A stretch of 7,044 nucleotides of DNA, taken from Clostridia bacterium (GTDB lineage: Bacteria > Bacillota_A > Clostridia > Oscillospirales > CAG-272). The stretch covers positions 1 to 7,044 of the forward strand of contig JAFTLD010000040.1 in assembly GCA_017452945.1 (NCBI GenBank), given 5' to 3'. Shown here one piece after another: positions 1 to 5,787 of the stretch; the first letter of the stretch is position 1; every line of letters starts with the position of its first letter. The notes beneath the pieces were generated by a model. The model had not been told where the DNA came from, did no database searches, and was given only the letters and a program-made list of their open reading frames with translations. Both the position numbers and the translations under genes were made by a program.

Positions 1-214
1 ATAATTGTATCTAATCGATCCATTAAGGATCGGTCAAATCTTACTCGAGCTTATTTGCTCTTAGCTTTTCTTTTTTCCTAAAATTTACTTTAGTTGAGTT
101 TTGTACTCTTCAAAGAATTTTTCGAGATTCGTATTTTCGCACTTACATTTGCTTTGTACTTCTCTCTGTTATTCAATTGTCAAGGACCAATTTCCTGCCG
201 CTCTTCGCGACAGC
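1..214 (-). other. Leader of a probable rRNA operon (genes beyond left edge)
   Basis: No coding region is convincing here. Read on the minus strand, the segment lies downstream of two strong tandem promoters and carries a boxA-like element with the TTGACAATTGAATAAC-type string that typically precedes 16S or 23S rRNA in Clostridia and Bacilli. It also holds an imperfect hairpin just after the P2 start (CTGTCGC and GCGGCAG on the minus strand, about 193-211) and another at 16-32 (CGATCC, 5-base loop, GGATCG), which could be a processing stem. The rRNA itself is not in the window, so the assignment is inferred from promoter strength, the leader motif and the lack of any open reading frame. A tRNA or other stable-RNA operon is the main alternative. 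Confidence 0.6.
169..188 (-). promoter_or_regulatory. boxA-like antitermination element
   Basis: On the minus strand this reads GGTCCTTGACAATTGAATAA, which resembles the CTTTGAAAACTnnATAAC string found before rRNA genes in Firmicutes, where boxA recruits Nus factors. A second boxA-like string, ATTCTTTGAAGA, is at 107-118 on the same strand. Both lie in the transcript from promoters P1 and P2. The match is by eye, and which copy is functional cannot be told. Confidence 0.42.
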
Positions 215-220
215 CTTAAT

Positions 221-249
221 ATAATACCACACTCGATTCGATTTGTCAA
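221..249 (-). promoter_or_regulatory. rRNA operon promoter P2
   Basis: On the minus strand there is a perfect -35 TTGACA (244-249), a 17-base spacer and a -10 TATTAT (221-226), so transcription should start near 214. T-tracts beginning at 254, 263, 275 and 286 on the plus strand are A-tracts upstream of the -35. Their spacing of about one helical turn resembles an UP element or curved DNA. The promoter strength fits a stable-RNA operon. Confidence 0.85.
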
Positions 250-253
250 TAGG

Positions 254-291
254 TTTTTGAAATTTTTTCAAAAATTTTTTCGACCTTTTTT
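254..291 (-). promoter_or_regulatory. Phased A-tract UP-like region of P2
   Basis: Four runs of five or six T on the plus strand start at 254, 263, 275 and 286. On the minus strand they are A-tracts directly upstream of the P2 -35 element. Intervals of 9, 12 and 11 bases are close to the DNA helical repeat, so the region should be curved and may contact the RNA polymerase alpha subunit. Confidence 0.5.
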
Positions 292-321
292 GATCAGCCT
301 CGCTCGCAGCGCAGTGTTAAT

Positions 322-350
322 ATGATACTACATTTCCTCAAATTTGTCAA
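322..350 (-). promoter_or_regulatory. rRNA operon promoter P1
   Basis: On the minus strand there is TTGACA (345-350), a 17-base spacer and TATCAT (322-327), placing the start near 315. A-tracts lie upstream here too (plus-strand T-runs starting at 355, 366 and 378, so 11 and 12 apart). P1 and P2 have the same geometry and share the bases ATTAA directly after the -10, with -10 boxes 101 bases apart. That is a classic tandem rrn promoter layout. Confidence 0.83.
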
Positions 351-390
351 GCACTTTTTTGAATATTTTTCCCAAAATTTTAGACAAAGT

Positions 391-422
391 AAAGTGCCCA
401 ACGCGGCTGCGTTAGGCACTTT
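391..422 (-). terminator. Terminator of the oxidoreductase operon
   Basis: A hairpin with arms AAAGTGCC/GGCACTTT, one C-A mismatch, then AACGC/GCGTT around the loop GGCT. On the minus strand it lies about 20 bases past the stop codon of the oxidoreductase gene. The following tail (TTTACTTTGTC) is only moderately U-rich. It separates the sugar operon from the rRNA promoters immediately downstream in the same orientation. Confidence 0.78.
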
Positions 423-443
423 TGCACAAAAGGCGAATTTTGA

Positions 444-1610
444 TCAGATCTTGGGGATCTGCAGCTTGATTTCCTTGCCCAGCTTTGCGGAGCGTGCGAT
501 ACCGTCCAGAATCGCCTGGTTGTAGACGATCTGAGAAGACGGAACGGGAGCGGGCTTGCCTTCCTTGATGGCATCCAGGAAGGAACGGATCTTTTTATCA
601 AACAGGTTAGCGTTATCGTTGATGATCGGCACTTCATATTCCATATCAATGCCGCCAATGGTCTTGTAGATCTTCATGGGGCCGCCGACAGAGCCGTTCC
701 AGCAGTCGGTGGAAGGAATACGCAGACCTGCCTTGGTACCCAGAATGATGGTATCACCGGGGGTATTGATGTTCATAGCCCATGCAATACGGAAGTCCAG
801 AATGATGCCGCCCTCGAGTCTGACGAATGCTGCTGCGAAATCGTCAACACCGAACAGATCCGCATATTCGGGATGTCCGGGGTATGTGGTGGGATCCTTG
901 CCGAAGAAATCGCTCTTATAGCCGGTAACGGTCAGGGGCTTGGGATAGCCTACAGCGTTGAGCACCATGTCCAGAGAATAGCAGCCGATATCAGCCAGAG
1001 CGCCCAGGCCTGCGGTCTTGTCCTCGATAAAGGTGGTGCCGAAAGGAGTGGGAATGCCTCTGCGTCTGCCGCCGCCGGTCTGGATATAGTAAACCTTACC
1101 CAGCTCACCGCTGTCAACGATCTTCTTGATCATCTGCATATTGGCATCCAATCTGGGCTGGAAGCCGATGGACAGGATCTTGCCGCTTTCCTTCTCTGCC
1201 TTCATAACCTCGATGGCTTCGTCAAGCGTAACGGTAAAGGGCTTCTCCAGCATAACGTGAATGCCCTTCTTGAGTGCATAGATAGAAGGCTCGGCATGCT
1301 GACGGTTATAGGTGCAGACGGAAACTGCATCCAGCTGCAGCGACTCGTCGTCCAGCATTTCCTTATGGGAAGCATAATCGGTCTTGACACCCTCAACACC
1401 GCCGTCCTTGAAGAACTTGGCAGCCTTGCCGGGGATCAGGTCGCAGCCTGCGACGATCTCAACATCGGGCATTCTCTTATAGGAATCCAGATGCGCGCCT
1501 GCGATCCAACCGCAGCCGATAATACCGATGCGCAGCTTTCTGTTTGTGTCGATCACGACCTCATTTTTCTGATTCTTGTAATCCAATTGAGCATCCATTT
1601 TTTCAGCCAT
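444..1610 (-). CDS. Gfo/Idh/MocA family NAD(P)-dependent oxidoreductase
   Basis: A 388-residue cytoplasmic dehydrogenase of the glucose-fructose oxidoreductase/inositol dehydrogenase family, which oxidises or reduces one hydroxyl or keto group of a sugar or polyol. The N-terminal Rossmann fold shows GCGWIA at 32-37 (after a roughly 26-residue leader) and an acidic D57 at the end of the second strand, which favours NAD(H). The family's EKP signature is at 122-124, with K123 the expected catalytic lysine. The C-terminal substrate domain carries DIGCYSLD at 207-214; Y211 replaces the histidine common in other members, a variant known in the family. The start is supported by GGAGG at 1619-1623, 8 bases upstream. 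It is the second gene of an operon, 39 bases after the sugar isomerase gene, and is followed by a terminator. The substrate is unknown; an inositol- or 3-keto-sugar-type role is possible. Confidence 0.95.
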   Translation of the reverse strand: MAEKMDAQLDYKNQKNEVVIDTNRKLRIGIIGCGWIAGAHLDSYKRMPDVEIVAGCDLIPGKAAKFFKDGGVEGVKTDYASHKEMLDDESLQLDAVSVCTYNRQHAEPSIYALKKGIHVMLEKPFTVTLDEAIEVMKAEKESGKILSIGFQPRLDANMQMIKKIVDSGELGKVYYIQTGGGRRRGIPTPFGTTFIEDKTAGLGALADIGCYSLDMVLNAVGYPKPLTVTGYKSDFFGKDPTTYPGHPEYADLFGVDDFAAAFVRLEGGIILDFRIAWAMNINTPGDTIILGTKAGLRIPSTDCWNGSVGGPMKIYKTIGGIDMEYEVPIINDNANLFDKKIRSFLDAIKEGKPAPVPSSQIVYNQAILDGIARSAKLGKEIKLQIPKI

Positions 1611-1649
1611 TATAATATCCTCCGCTGTATATTTTATTGTTGTGCGCCG

Positions 1650-2468
1650 TCAATATCCCAACGTACGCAAATAGTTTCTGCTCTTTTCAATGCTTTCCAG
1701 GGGGGTCAGTCCCATGGAAGGCGAATCCTGCTCGACCACTACCCACTGTGCGCCCGCTGCCTCGGAGGCCGCAAGAATGCCGGGGAAATCCTGTCTGCCC
1801 GATCCGACGGGACGGAACTCAAACGCCTGCGCAGCACTTTCCTTCTTCTCGGACTCGATGCCGATCAGCTCGTACATATTCTCCGACTTGCCGCCCACGA
1901 AATCCTTGAGGTGGACAACGGGAGAACGGCCGCTGTACTTTTTGATATAGCCTGCGGGATCCTCACCGCCAACGTTTACCCAGCAGGTATCCAGCTCGGT
2001 CTGCAGATATTCCGCGGGAACGGTTTCATACAGCACGTCCAGCGCGTACTTGCCGTCGATCTTGTCAAACTCGAAATCGTGGTTATGATACAGCATCTGC
2101 ATACCAAGCGACTTTGCAACCTTACCCAGCGCAAGTGCATTTTCCACGACCTTGGCAAAGCCTTCCGTGCCGGGACGGCACTCGGGAGTCAGATACGGAA
2201 TGGCAACGAACTTGCATCCGATCTCGGCATACTGACCAAGGACGCCCTCGGGATCAGCCAGCATATCGTAATAAGGCACGTGCGCAGAGATCGGAACAAG
2301 GCCGATTTCTTCACACATTTTCTTGATATCAGCGGGTGCGTAGCCGTAAAGGCCTGCAAATTCCACGCCATCATAGCCCATTTCTTTGATTTTTTTCAGC
2401 GTACCCGGAAAATCAGCCGCAGCGTCATCTCTGACCGAATACACCTGTACCGCTACCGGTAATGCCAT
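1650..2468 (-). CDS. Sugar phosphate isomerase/epimerase (xylose isomerase-like TIM barrel)
   Basis: A 272-residue cytoplasmic protein of the AP endonuclease 2/xylose isomerase-like TIM-barrel superfamily. Members bind a divalent metal and isomerise, epimerise or dehydrate sugars and inositol derivatives. Likely metal and active-site residues are E36 (GVEFAG), H63 (SAH), the YHNHDFEF segment at 127-134, D160 (ELD), H186 and D189 (HLKD), and E246 in the last strand (VVVEQD). There is no signal peptide. The start has GGAGG at 2475-2479, 6 bases upstream. It is the first gene of the two-gene operon with the Gfo/Idh/MocA enzyme. Such pairs occur in inositol catabolism (IolE/IolG-like) and in keto-glycoside pathways. 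No kinase or transporter accompanies it, so the exact reaction is open; a phosphorylated substrate is not implied by the family name. Confidence 0.93.
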   Translation of the reverse strand: MALPVAVQVYSVRDDAAADFPGTLKKIKEMGYDGVEFAGLYGYAPADIKKMCEEIGLVPISAHVPYYDMLADPEGVLGQYAEIGCKFVAIPYLTPECRPGTEGFAKVVENALALGKVAKSLGMQMLYHNHDFEFDKIDGKYALDVLYETVPAEYLQTELDTCWVNVGGEDPAGYIKKYSGRSPVVHLKDFVGGKSENMYELIGIESEKKESAAQAFEFRPVGSGRQDFPGILAASEAAGAQWVVVEQDSPSMGLTPLESIEKSRNYLRTLGY

Positions 2469-2485
2469 AATGCACCTCCATTGTC

Positions 2486-2499
2486 GGGTGAACTCACCC
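2486..2499. promoter_or_regulatory. Inverted repeat in the sugar operon leader
   Basis: GGGTGA (2486-2491) and TCACCC (2494-2499) form a six-base dyad around two bases. It lies between the expected transcription start and the ribosome binding site of the isomerase gene. It could be a repressor site or a short 5'-UTR hairpin; no known operator is recognised. Confidence 0.35.
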
Positions 2500-2510
2500 C
2501 ATTTTTCTTA

Positions 2511-2539
2511 ATTATAAGACAAAAGGTGCTGACATACAA
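2511..2539 (-). promoter_or_regulatory. Promoter of the isomerase/oxidoreductase operon
   Basis: On the minus strand: -35 TTGTAT (2534-2539), a 17-base spacer and a perfect -10 TATAAT (2511-2516), about 42 bases upstream of the isomerase start codon. Two direct copies of ATTGTC on the minus strand (2540-2545 and 2561-2566), 21 bases apart, adjoin the -35. They may be an activator site. Confidence 0.75.
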
Positions 2540-2587
2540 GACAATCATGGGCTTTGATCGGACAATTATTGCTGTTTTGTATAGAAT

Positions 2588-2619
2588 ATGGCGATTTGCA
2601 CACAAAAGCAAATCGCCAT
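2588..2619 (-). terminator. Terminator hairpin after the carboxypeptidase gene
   Basis: A perfect 12-base stem (ATGGCGATTTGC and GCAAATCGCCAT) around an 8-base loop begins 6 bases past the TAG stop of the M14 gene. The tail on the minus strand (ATTCTATAC) is poor in U, so termination may be partial or the hairpin may mainly protect the 3' end. It sits just upstream of the sugar operon promoter region. Confidence 0.65.
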
Positions 2620-2625
2620 TTGTTA

Positions 2626-3870
2626 CTATTCACCAAAAAATTGTGCCGTCACAACCCACAGCTCCCTTGCCTGCTCCCAGGCCTCATCCAATTCACTCGC
2701 GGGCATGGGATAGATCACATTGGCAAGCTCGACCGTAACCGTAGGGATGCCCAGCTCCAGCGTCATCCAGTCGTTGAGAGAGGCATCCAGGTGCTTGTCA
2801 TAAATAAATTTGTAACCGGTATGCGCACACACCGCCTCGGCCAAATCAAAGGTTTCCTGACGCACAGCCCCCGTCATGCCGCAATCCCAATACACGACCT
2901 GCCCCGCTGTATGAAAGGCAAGCATGCCCTCGATCTCGCCAAGACCTTGCACGTATGCACTGACCGCCTGCGTTTCGGGCTCGGAGGCGGGACTTGGCCC
3001 CTTGTAATTGCGGAAACAAGGCGAGAGAATGCCTGTCCTGACCTGGTCCCAATTGGTCAGCGCGAAATTGCGGTTGAGGTCAACACCGTTGGCGTTGGAC
3101 TTCCAGTTATACGCAAAATATGCGTTGATATCATCGGCATTGGTCAGGCCGACCTCTTTATTATCTGCAAAAATCTTTTCCAAATTCTCACGCACAGAGG
3201 GTGTTTGCACCGATTCGATGCCCACAAGCGCCAGCATGACGCCATCCGGATTGATCATGGGCAGCACGTAAAACGCAAACTGATCAAACATCTGCGCATA
3301 GCTCATGCCGCCATAGCTGCCCGTATCACACTCCGACAGATAATATTCAATCTGCTTCATGACAAGCAAGCTGCTCAGATATTCCCTGCCGTGGATGCCT
3401 CCCGTGACCATGATCTTTTCGGGCGCGTCGGGATTGCCGACCACACAGGCATAGATCTCTCTGCCGTCCACGCTCTTGCCGATACTCTCGTATGAAAAAC
3501 GATCGCCGTAAGCGGTTTCCAGCGCGGCAAGATCCTCTTGCAGCTCCGGATAAGTATAACCGATCTCACTCGGTACAACGATTACCTCAGAGGACTCCGC
3601 AGGAGCCGTGGTAGTCGGCTCGGTTGCAGGCGGCTCGGTTACAGGCGGCTCGGTTACAGGAGTTTCAGTTGTGGAAGGCCCTGTAACGGGGGCTTGCGTT
3701 TGCTCCTGTGTACTCGATTCGGTTACGGGAGCAGCTGTACTTTCATACACGCTTTGCGCGGGATCCTGCGTGTCAACAGACGGCTGCTGCTCAGGGGTGT
3801 TGCATGCGGCCGTCATTACCAGCCCCAATAACACCGTGACCGCAGCCAAACACTTCAGTATCCTTTTCAT
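2626..3870 (-). CDS. M14 zinc carboxypeptidase, probable lipoprotein
   Basis: A 414-residue exported metallopeptidase. The N-terminus has KR, a hydrophobic stretch (about 4-19) and TAAC with C23 as the probable lipidated residue; T at -3 makes the lipobox slightly unusual. A T/P/E-rich linker with VTEPP-type repeats (about 24-100) would tether the catalytic domain outside the membrane. The M14 domain shows zinc ligands H160 and E163 (HGRE) and H320 (FHTAGQ), the substrate-binding DLNRNF at 264-269 with R267, and the catalytic E381 (TVELA). The closest theme is the gamma-D-glutamyl-diaminopimelate or M14C peptidases, so a peptidoglycan-peptide substrate is plausible but inferred. The start at 3870 is preferred over an upstream in-frame codon at 3912, because it gives the signal peptide and has a G-rich binding site (3878-3883) 7 bases away. 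ATG overlaps the stop of the regulator gene (ATGA), implying translational coupling. Confidence 0.93.
   Translation of the reverse strand: MKRILKCLAAVTVLLGLVMTAACNTPEQQPSVDTQDPAQSVYESTAAPVTESSTQEQTQAPVTGPSTTETPVTEPPVTEPPATEPTTTAPAESSEVIVVPSEIGYTYPELQEDLAALETAYGDRFSYESIGKSVDGREIYACVVGNPDAPEKIMVTGGIHGREYLSSLLVMKQIEYYLSECDTGSYGGMSYAQMFDQFAFYVLPMINPDGVMLALVGIESVQTPSVRENLEKIFADNKEVGLTNADDINAYFAYNWKSNANGVDLNRNFALTNWDQVRTGILSPCFRNYKGPSPASEPETQAVSAYVQGLGEIEGMLAFHTAGQVVYWDCGMTGAVRQETFDLAEAVCAHTGYKFIYDKHLDASLNDWMTLELGIPTVTVELANVIYPMPASELDEAWEQARELWVVTAQFFGE
3617..3661 (-). repeat. Three 15-base tandem repeats in the lipoprotein linker
   Basis: Three consecutive 15-base units (3617-3631, 3632-3646, 3647-3661), each containing GGCTCGGTT, differ at only one or two positions. 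They encode the T-E-P-P/V-type repeats of the linker. Because the unit is a multiple of three, gain or loss of copies would change linker length without breaking the frame. Confidence 0.85.
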
Positions 3871-4079
3871 GGATTGTCCCCCCGATATTCCAGAATATCC
3901 CCGGGTTGACAATTCAGCTCACGGCAAATGGCCTCCAGTGTGGAAAATCTGACCGCGCTGGCGCGCCCTGTTTTGAGCTTGGAGAGATTGACCGGTGAAA
4001 TACCCACGCGCTCCGCCAATTCCCCGAGTTTTATTTTTCTGTCTGCCATGACGCGGTCGAGTCTGACTACGATTCCCAT
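3867..4079 (-). CDS. Small Cro/CI-family (YozG-like) HTH regulator
   Basis: A 70-residue protein that is almost entirely a helix-turn-helix domain. Residues 18-35 (LGELAERVGISPVNLSKL) form the HTH, followed by the basic KTGRASAVR segment and the helix TLEAICRELNCQPGDILEY, which ends the family's domain. It resembles the YozG type of compact DNA-binding proteins. GGAGG at 4087-4091 is 7 bases from the ATG. The gene has a near-consensus promoter and its stop overlaps the M14 peptidase start by four bases, so the two are co-expressed. YozG-like regulators are usually found beside small membrane proteins, so the partner here is unusual. Autoregulation is plausible from a palindrome over the -10 box. 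Targets are unknown. Confidence 0.92.
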   Translation of the reverse strand: MGIVVRLDRVMADRKIKLGELAERVGISPVNLSKLKTGRASAVRFSTLEAICRELNCQPGDILEYRGDNP

Positions 4080-4106
4080 GTCGGCACCTCCGTTTTCTTC
4101 ATTTAT

Positions 4107-4120
4107 TATATTATAATATA
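4107..4120. promoter_or_regulatory. Perfect 14-base palindrome over the regulator's -10 box
   Basis: TATATTATAATATA is identical to its own reverse complement and covers the -10 box of the regulator promoter (4110-4115). Direct ATCGAA copies at 4138-4143 and 4148-4153, one helical turn apart, adjoin the -35. Either could be an operator, but A/T-rich palindromes also arise by chance in promoters. Confidence 0.35.
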
Positions 4121-4138
4121 AACCACCCGCAAAGTCAA
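4110..4138 (-). promoter_or_regulatory. Promoter of the regulator/carboxypeptidase operon
   Basis: On the minus strand: TTGACT (4133-4138), a 17-base spacer and a perfect TATAAT (4110-4115). The start codon is about 30 bases downstream of the -10. It diverges from the coaX promoter, whose -35 begins 60 bases away. Confidence 0.85.
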
Positions 4139-4162
4139 TCGAATTTTATCGAAAAACATTAA

Positions 4163-4189
4163 AAGGCATTTTTTCCGCCTTGTTTTTTT
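4163..4189 (+). terminator. Terminator-like hairpin between divergent promoters
   Basis: AAGGC (4163-4167) and GCCTT (4177-4181) around a 9-base loop are followed by G and seven T on the plus strand. On the minus strand the same stem is followed by TTTTAATGTTTTT, so it could act in both directions. It lies between two outward-facing promoters where no gene ends, so its purpose is unclear and the stem is weak. Confidence 0.3.
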
Positions 4190-4197
4190 GCACACTA

Positions 4198-4226
4198 TTG
4201 ATTTTGCATTGCATTTGTGCTATAAT
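4198..4226 (+). promoter_or_regulatory. coaX promoter
   Basis: TTGATT (4198-4203), a 17-base spacer and a perfect TATAAT (4221-4226) preceded by TGC, an extended -10. The expected start near 4233 leaves a leader of about 30 bases, too short for a riboswitch. Confidence 0.85.
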
Positions 4227-4263
4227 GCTCAAAGAACCAATCAAGCAAAAAAGGAGCGCGGCT

Positions 4264-5031
4264 ATGATTCTTACGATCGATATCGGCAATACAAGCATTG
4301 TGCTGGGTGGATTTGACGCAGATGAGCTGAAGTTCGTTTCCCGACTGTCTACAGATCTGCTTGGTACGCAGGACGAATACGCCATTCGCATTTCCGAGGC
4401 GCTTGCGCTGTACTGTATTGACACGCAAAGCATTTGCGGTGCCATCGTATCCTCGGTCGTTCCTCCCTTGAATGAGGAGATTGGGAAAGCCCTTCGCTTG
4501 CTTTTCGGCTGCGAGCCGCTCGTGATCGGCCCGGGCATCAAAAGCGGCATCAGCATTCGCTGCGATATGCCCTCCTCGGTTGGTGCTGACCTGATTGCAA
4601 CAGCGGTTGCCGCGCGCTACCTTTACCAGATCCCTGCCTTGATCATTGATATGGGTACAGCCACCAAAATGTCGGTGGTGGACGAACACGGTGCCTTCGT
4701 CGGGGCTTCGATCATACCGGGCGTGCGTATGGGCATGAATGCGCTGGCCGACCAAACGGCTCAGCTGCCCAAGATCGCTTTGGAGAATCCCGGCAGGGTG
4801 ATTGCAAAAAACACCGTGGATTGCATGCGGTCGGGCGTTCTTTACGGCAATGCCGCCATGATCGACGGCATGATCGATCGCATCTGCCAAGAACACGGCA
4901 AGGAGCTTTACGTTCTTGCAACCGGTGGCATGGCCTCTACCGTCATCCCCCTGTGCAATCACAGCATTACGGTTGACGAGCACCTTTTGCTCAAAGGCTT
5001 GTACATCCTGTATCAGAAAAACCACGTTTGA
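4264..5031 (+). CDS. coaX: Type III pantothenate kinase
   Basis: A 255-residue cytoplasmic enzyme that phosphorylates pantothenate with ATP, the first step of coenzyme A synthesis. The length matches the CoaX family. Family motifs are present: DIGNTS at 6-11 (phosphate binding), GPGIKSGI at 89-96, GAD at 107-109 with D109 the expected pantothenate/catalytic aspartate, and DMGTATK at 129-135, followed by an IIPG segment and ATGGMAS near the C-terminus. The start at 4264 is chosen because AAGGAG (4251-4256) lies 7 bases upstream and DIGNTS then falls at residue 6 as in the family. An upstream in-frame start would include the promoter. CoaX enzymes are not inhibited by CoA, unlike type I kinases (family knowledge). 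It is the first gene of an operon with an ECF S component 87 bases downstream. Confidence 0.97.
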   Translation: MILTIDIGNTSIVLGGFDADELKFVSRLSTDLLGTQDEYAIRISEALALYCIDTQSICGAIVSSVVPPLNEEIGKALRLLFGCEPLVIGPGIKSGISIRCDMPSSVGADLIATAVAARYLYQIPALIIDMGTATKMSVVDEHGAFVGASIIPGVRMGMNALADQTAQLPKIALENPGRVIAKNTVDCMRSGVLYGNAAMIDGMIDRICQEHGKELYVLATGGMASTVIPLCNHSITVDEHLLLKGLYILYQKNHV

Positions 5032-5037
5032 TCCAAG

Positions 5038-5064
5038 TATATTCACTGCATAGCAGTCAATATA
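5038..5064. repeat. Palindromic element between coaX and the transporter gene
   Basis: Twelve-base arms (TATATTCACTGC and GCAGTCAATATA) surround the loop ATA, with a single C-C mismatch. The element begins 6 bases after the coaX stop codon. It has no U tail, so it is not a typical terminator. It resembles short REP-like palindromes of Clostridia genomes and could limit or stabilise readthrough into the S-component gene. A small second hairpin, CCGC-TTTG-GCGG, follows at about 5081-5092. Confidence 0.6.
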
Positions 5065-5118
5065 AATTTTATGCGTTGTACCGCTTTGGCGGACGACAGC
5101 AAGGAGGTTTTTTATCTT

Positions 5119-5745
5119 ATGAAAGGAACTCAGAATTCCAAAAAGCGCACACTCCGACTGGCGCAGATCGCTATGCTGATCGCGCTGATCGCCGTATTGC
5201 AAATTCTCGCTACCGTTTTCAGCAAAATGGTTGCCCTTCCCGTCAGCATTACCCTGACGCTTGTCCCCATCGTGGTAGGCGCTGTGCTGTTCGGACCGGG
5301 CGTGGGCGCAATTCTCGGCTTTTCTTTTGGTGCGATCACGCTCATCCTTGGCGTGACAGGGTTTGATCCCGTTACGCTGCAGTCCTTCCAGTTCAGCGGC
5401 ATCGGTACGGTCTTGCTCGTGCTGCTTAAGGGTACGGCTGCGGGCGCTGCTGCAGGCGCGATTGCCATTCCGTTCAAAAAGAAAGAAAAGATATATCCTG
5501 CAGTGTTCATGGCTGCCGTTGTTGCGCCTGTGACCAATACCGCGATCTACATCATCGGTATGATGACTATTTTCCGGGGAACGTGGGCAGGTCAGGCAGA
5601 AGAGTACGGTGGGATGCTCATCATGGCTTTGATCATCATTGGCATGGCGCTTGTTAATTTCGTCATTGAGCTGATCATTAACGTTGTGTTGGGCTCCTCG
5701 GTAGTCAGAATCATCGAGGCTGTCAAGAAGAGTAAGTTAGTATAA
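5119..5745 (+). CDS. ECF transporter S component, probably pantothenate (PanT-like)
   Basis: A 208-residue integral membrane substrate-binding subunit of an energy-coupling factor transporter; it would work with EcfA/A' ATPases and EcfT encoded elsewhere. Six hydrophobic segments are visible (about 14-34, 43-59, 61-80, 95-118, 125-150, 166-194), with a positive C-terminal tail. The first helix has AMLIA (A18-A22), the AxxxA pattern S components use to contact EcfT. N140 in helix 5 and N180, E184 and N188 spaced along helix 6 are polar residues suited to a ligand pocket. AGGAGG at 5102-5107 lies 11 bases from the chosen ATG; an upstream start at 5071 would swallow this site. Co-operonic coaX makes pantothenate the likeliest substrate; another vitamin is possible. 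Confidence 0.93.
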   Translation: MKGTQNSKKRTLRLAQIAMLIALIAVLQILATVFSKMVALPVSITLTLVPIVVGAVLFGPGVGAILGFSFGAITLILGVTGFDPVTLQSFQFSGIGTVLLVLLKGTAAGAAAGAIAIPFKKKEKIYPAVFMAAVVAPVTNTAIYIIGMMTIFRGTWAGQAEEYGGMLIMALIIIGMALVNFVIELIINVVLGSSVVRIIEAVKKSKLV

Positions 5746-5759
5746 TTAATTAAAGGAAG

Positions 5760-5787
5760 AAAAGCCGCGGAGAAATCTGCGGCTTTT
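5760..5787 (+). terminator. Terminator of the coaX operon
   Basis: The arms AAAAGCCGC and GCGGCTTTT bracket a 10-base loop, 14 bases past the S-component stop. The stem is GC-rich near the loop and ends in a U run, a standard intrinsic terminator. The A/U ends make it potentially usable in the opposite direction too. Confidence 0.9.

Noticed and set aside
873..2462. Long plus-strand open frame of 529 codons
   Set aside because: It runs antisense through the oxidoreductase and isomerase genes, both of which have clear family motifs and ribosome binding sites. It has low-complexity composition typical of a shadow of GC-rich codons and no recognisable domain.
2554..3495. Plus-strand open frame opposite the M14 gene
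   Set aside because: It covers the terminator hairpin and the conserved M14 catalytic region on the other strand, has no ribosome binding site and shows no family resemblance.
4227..4263. Riboswitch or attenuator before coaX
   Set aside because: The leader is about 30 bases, too short for a known riboswitch, and no alternative hairpins are seen.
4195..5202. Minus-strand open frame of 335 codons opposite coaX
   Set aside because: It spans the coaX promoter, all of coaX and the intergenic hairpin; the coaX motifs show that the plus strand is coding.
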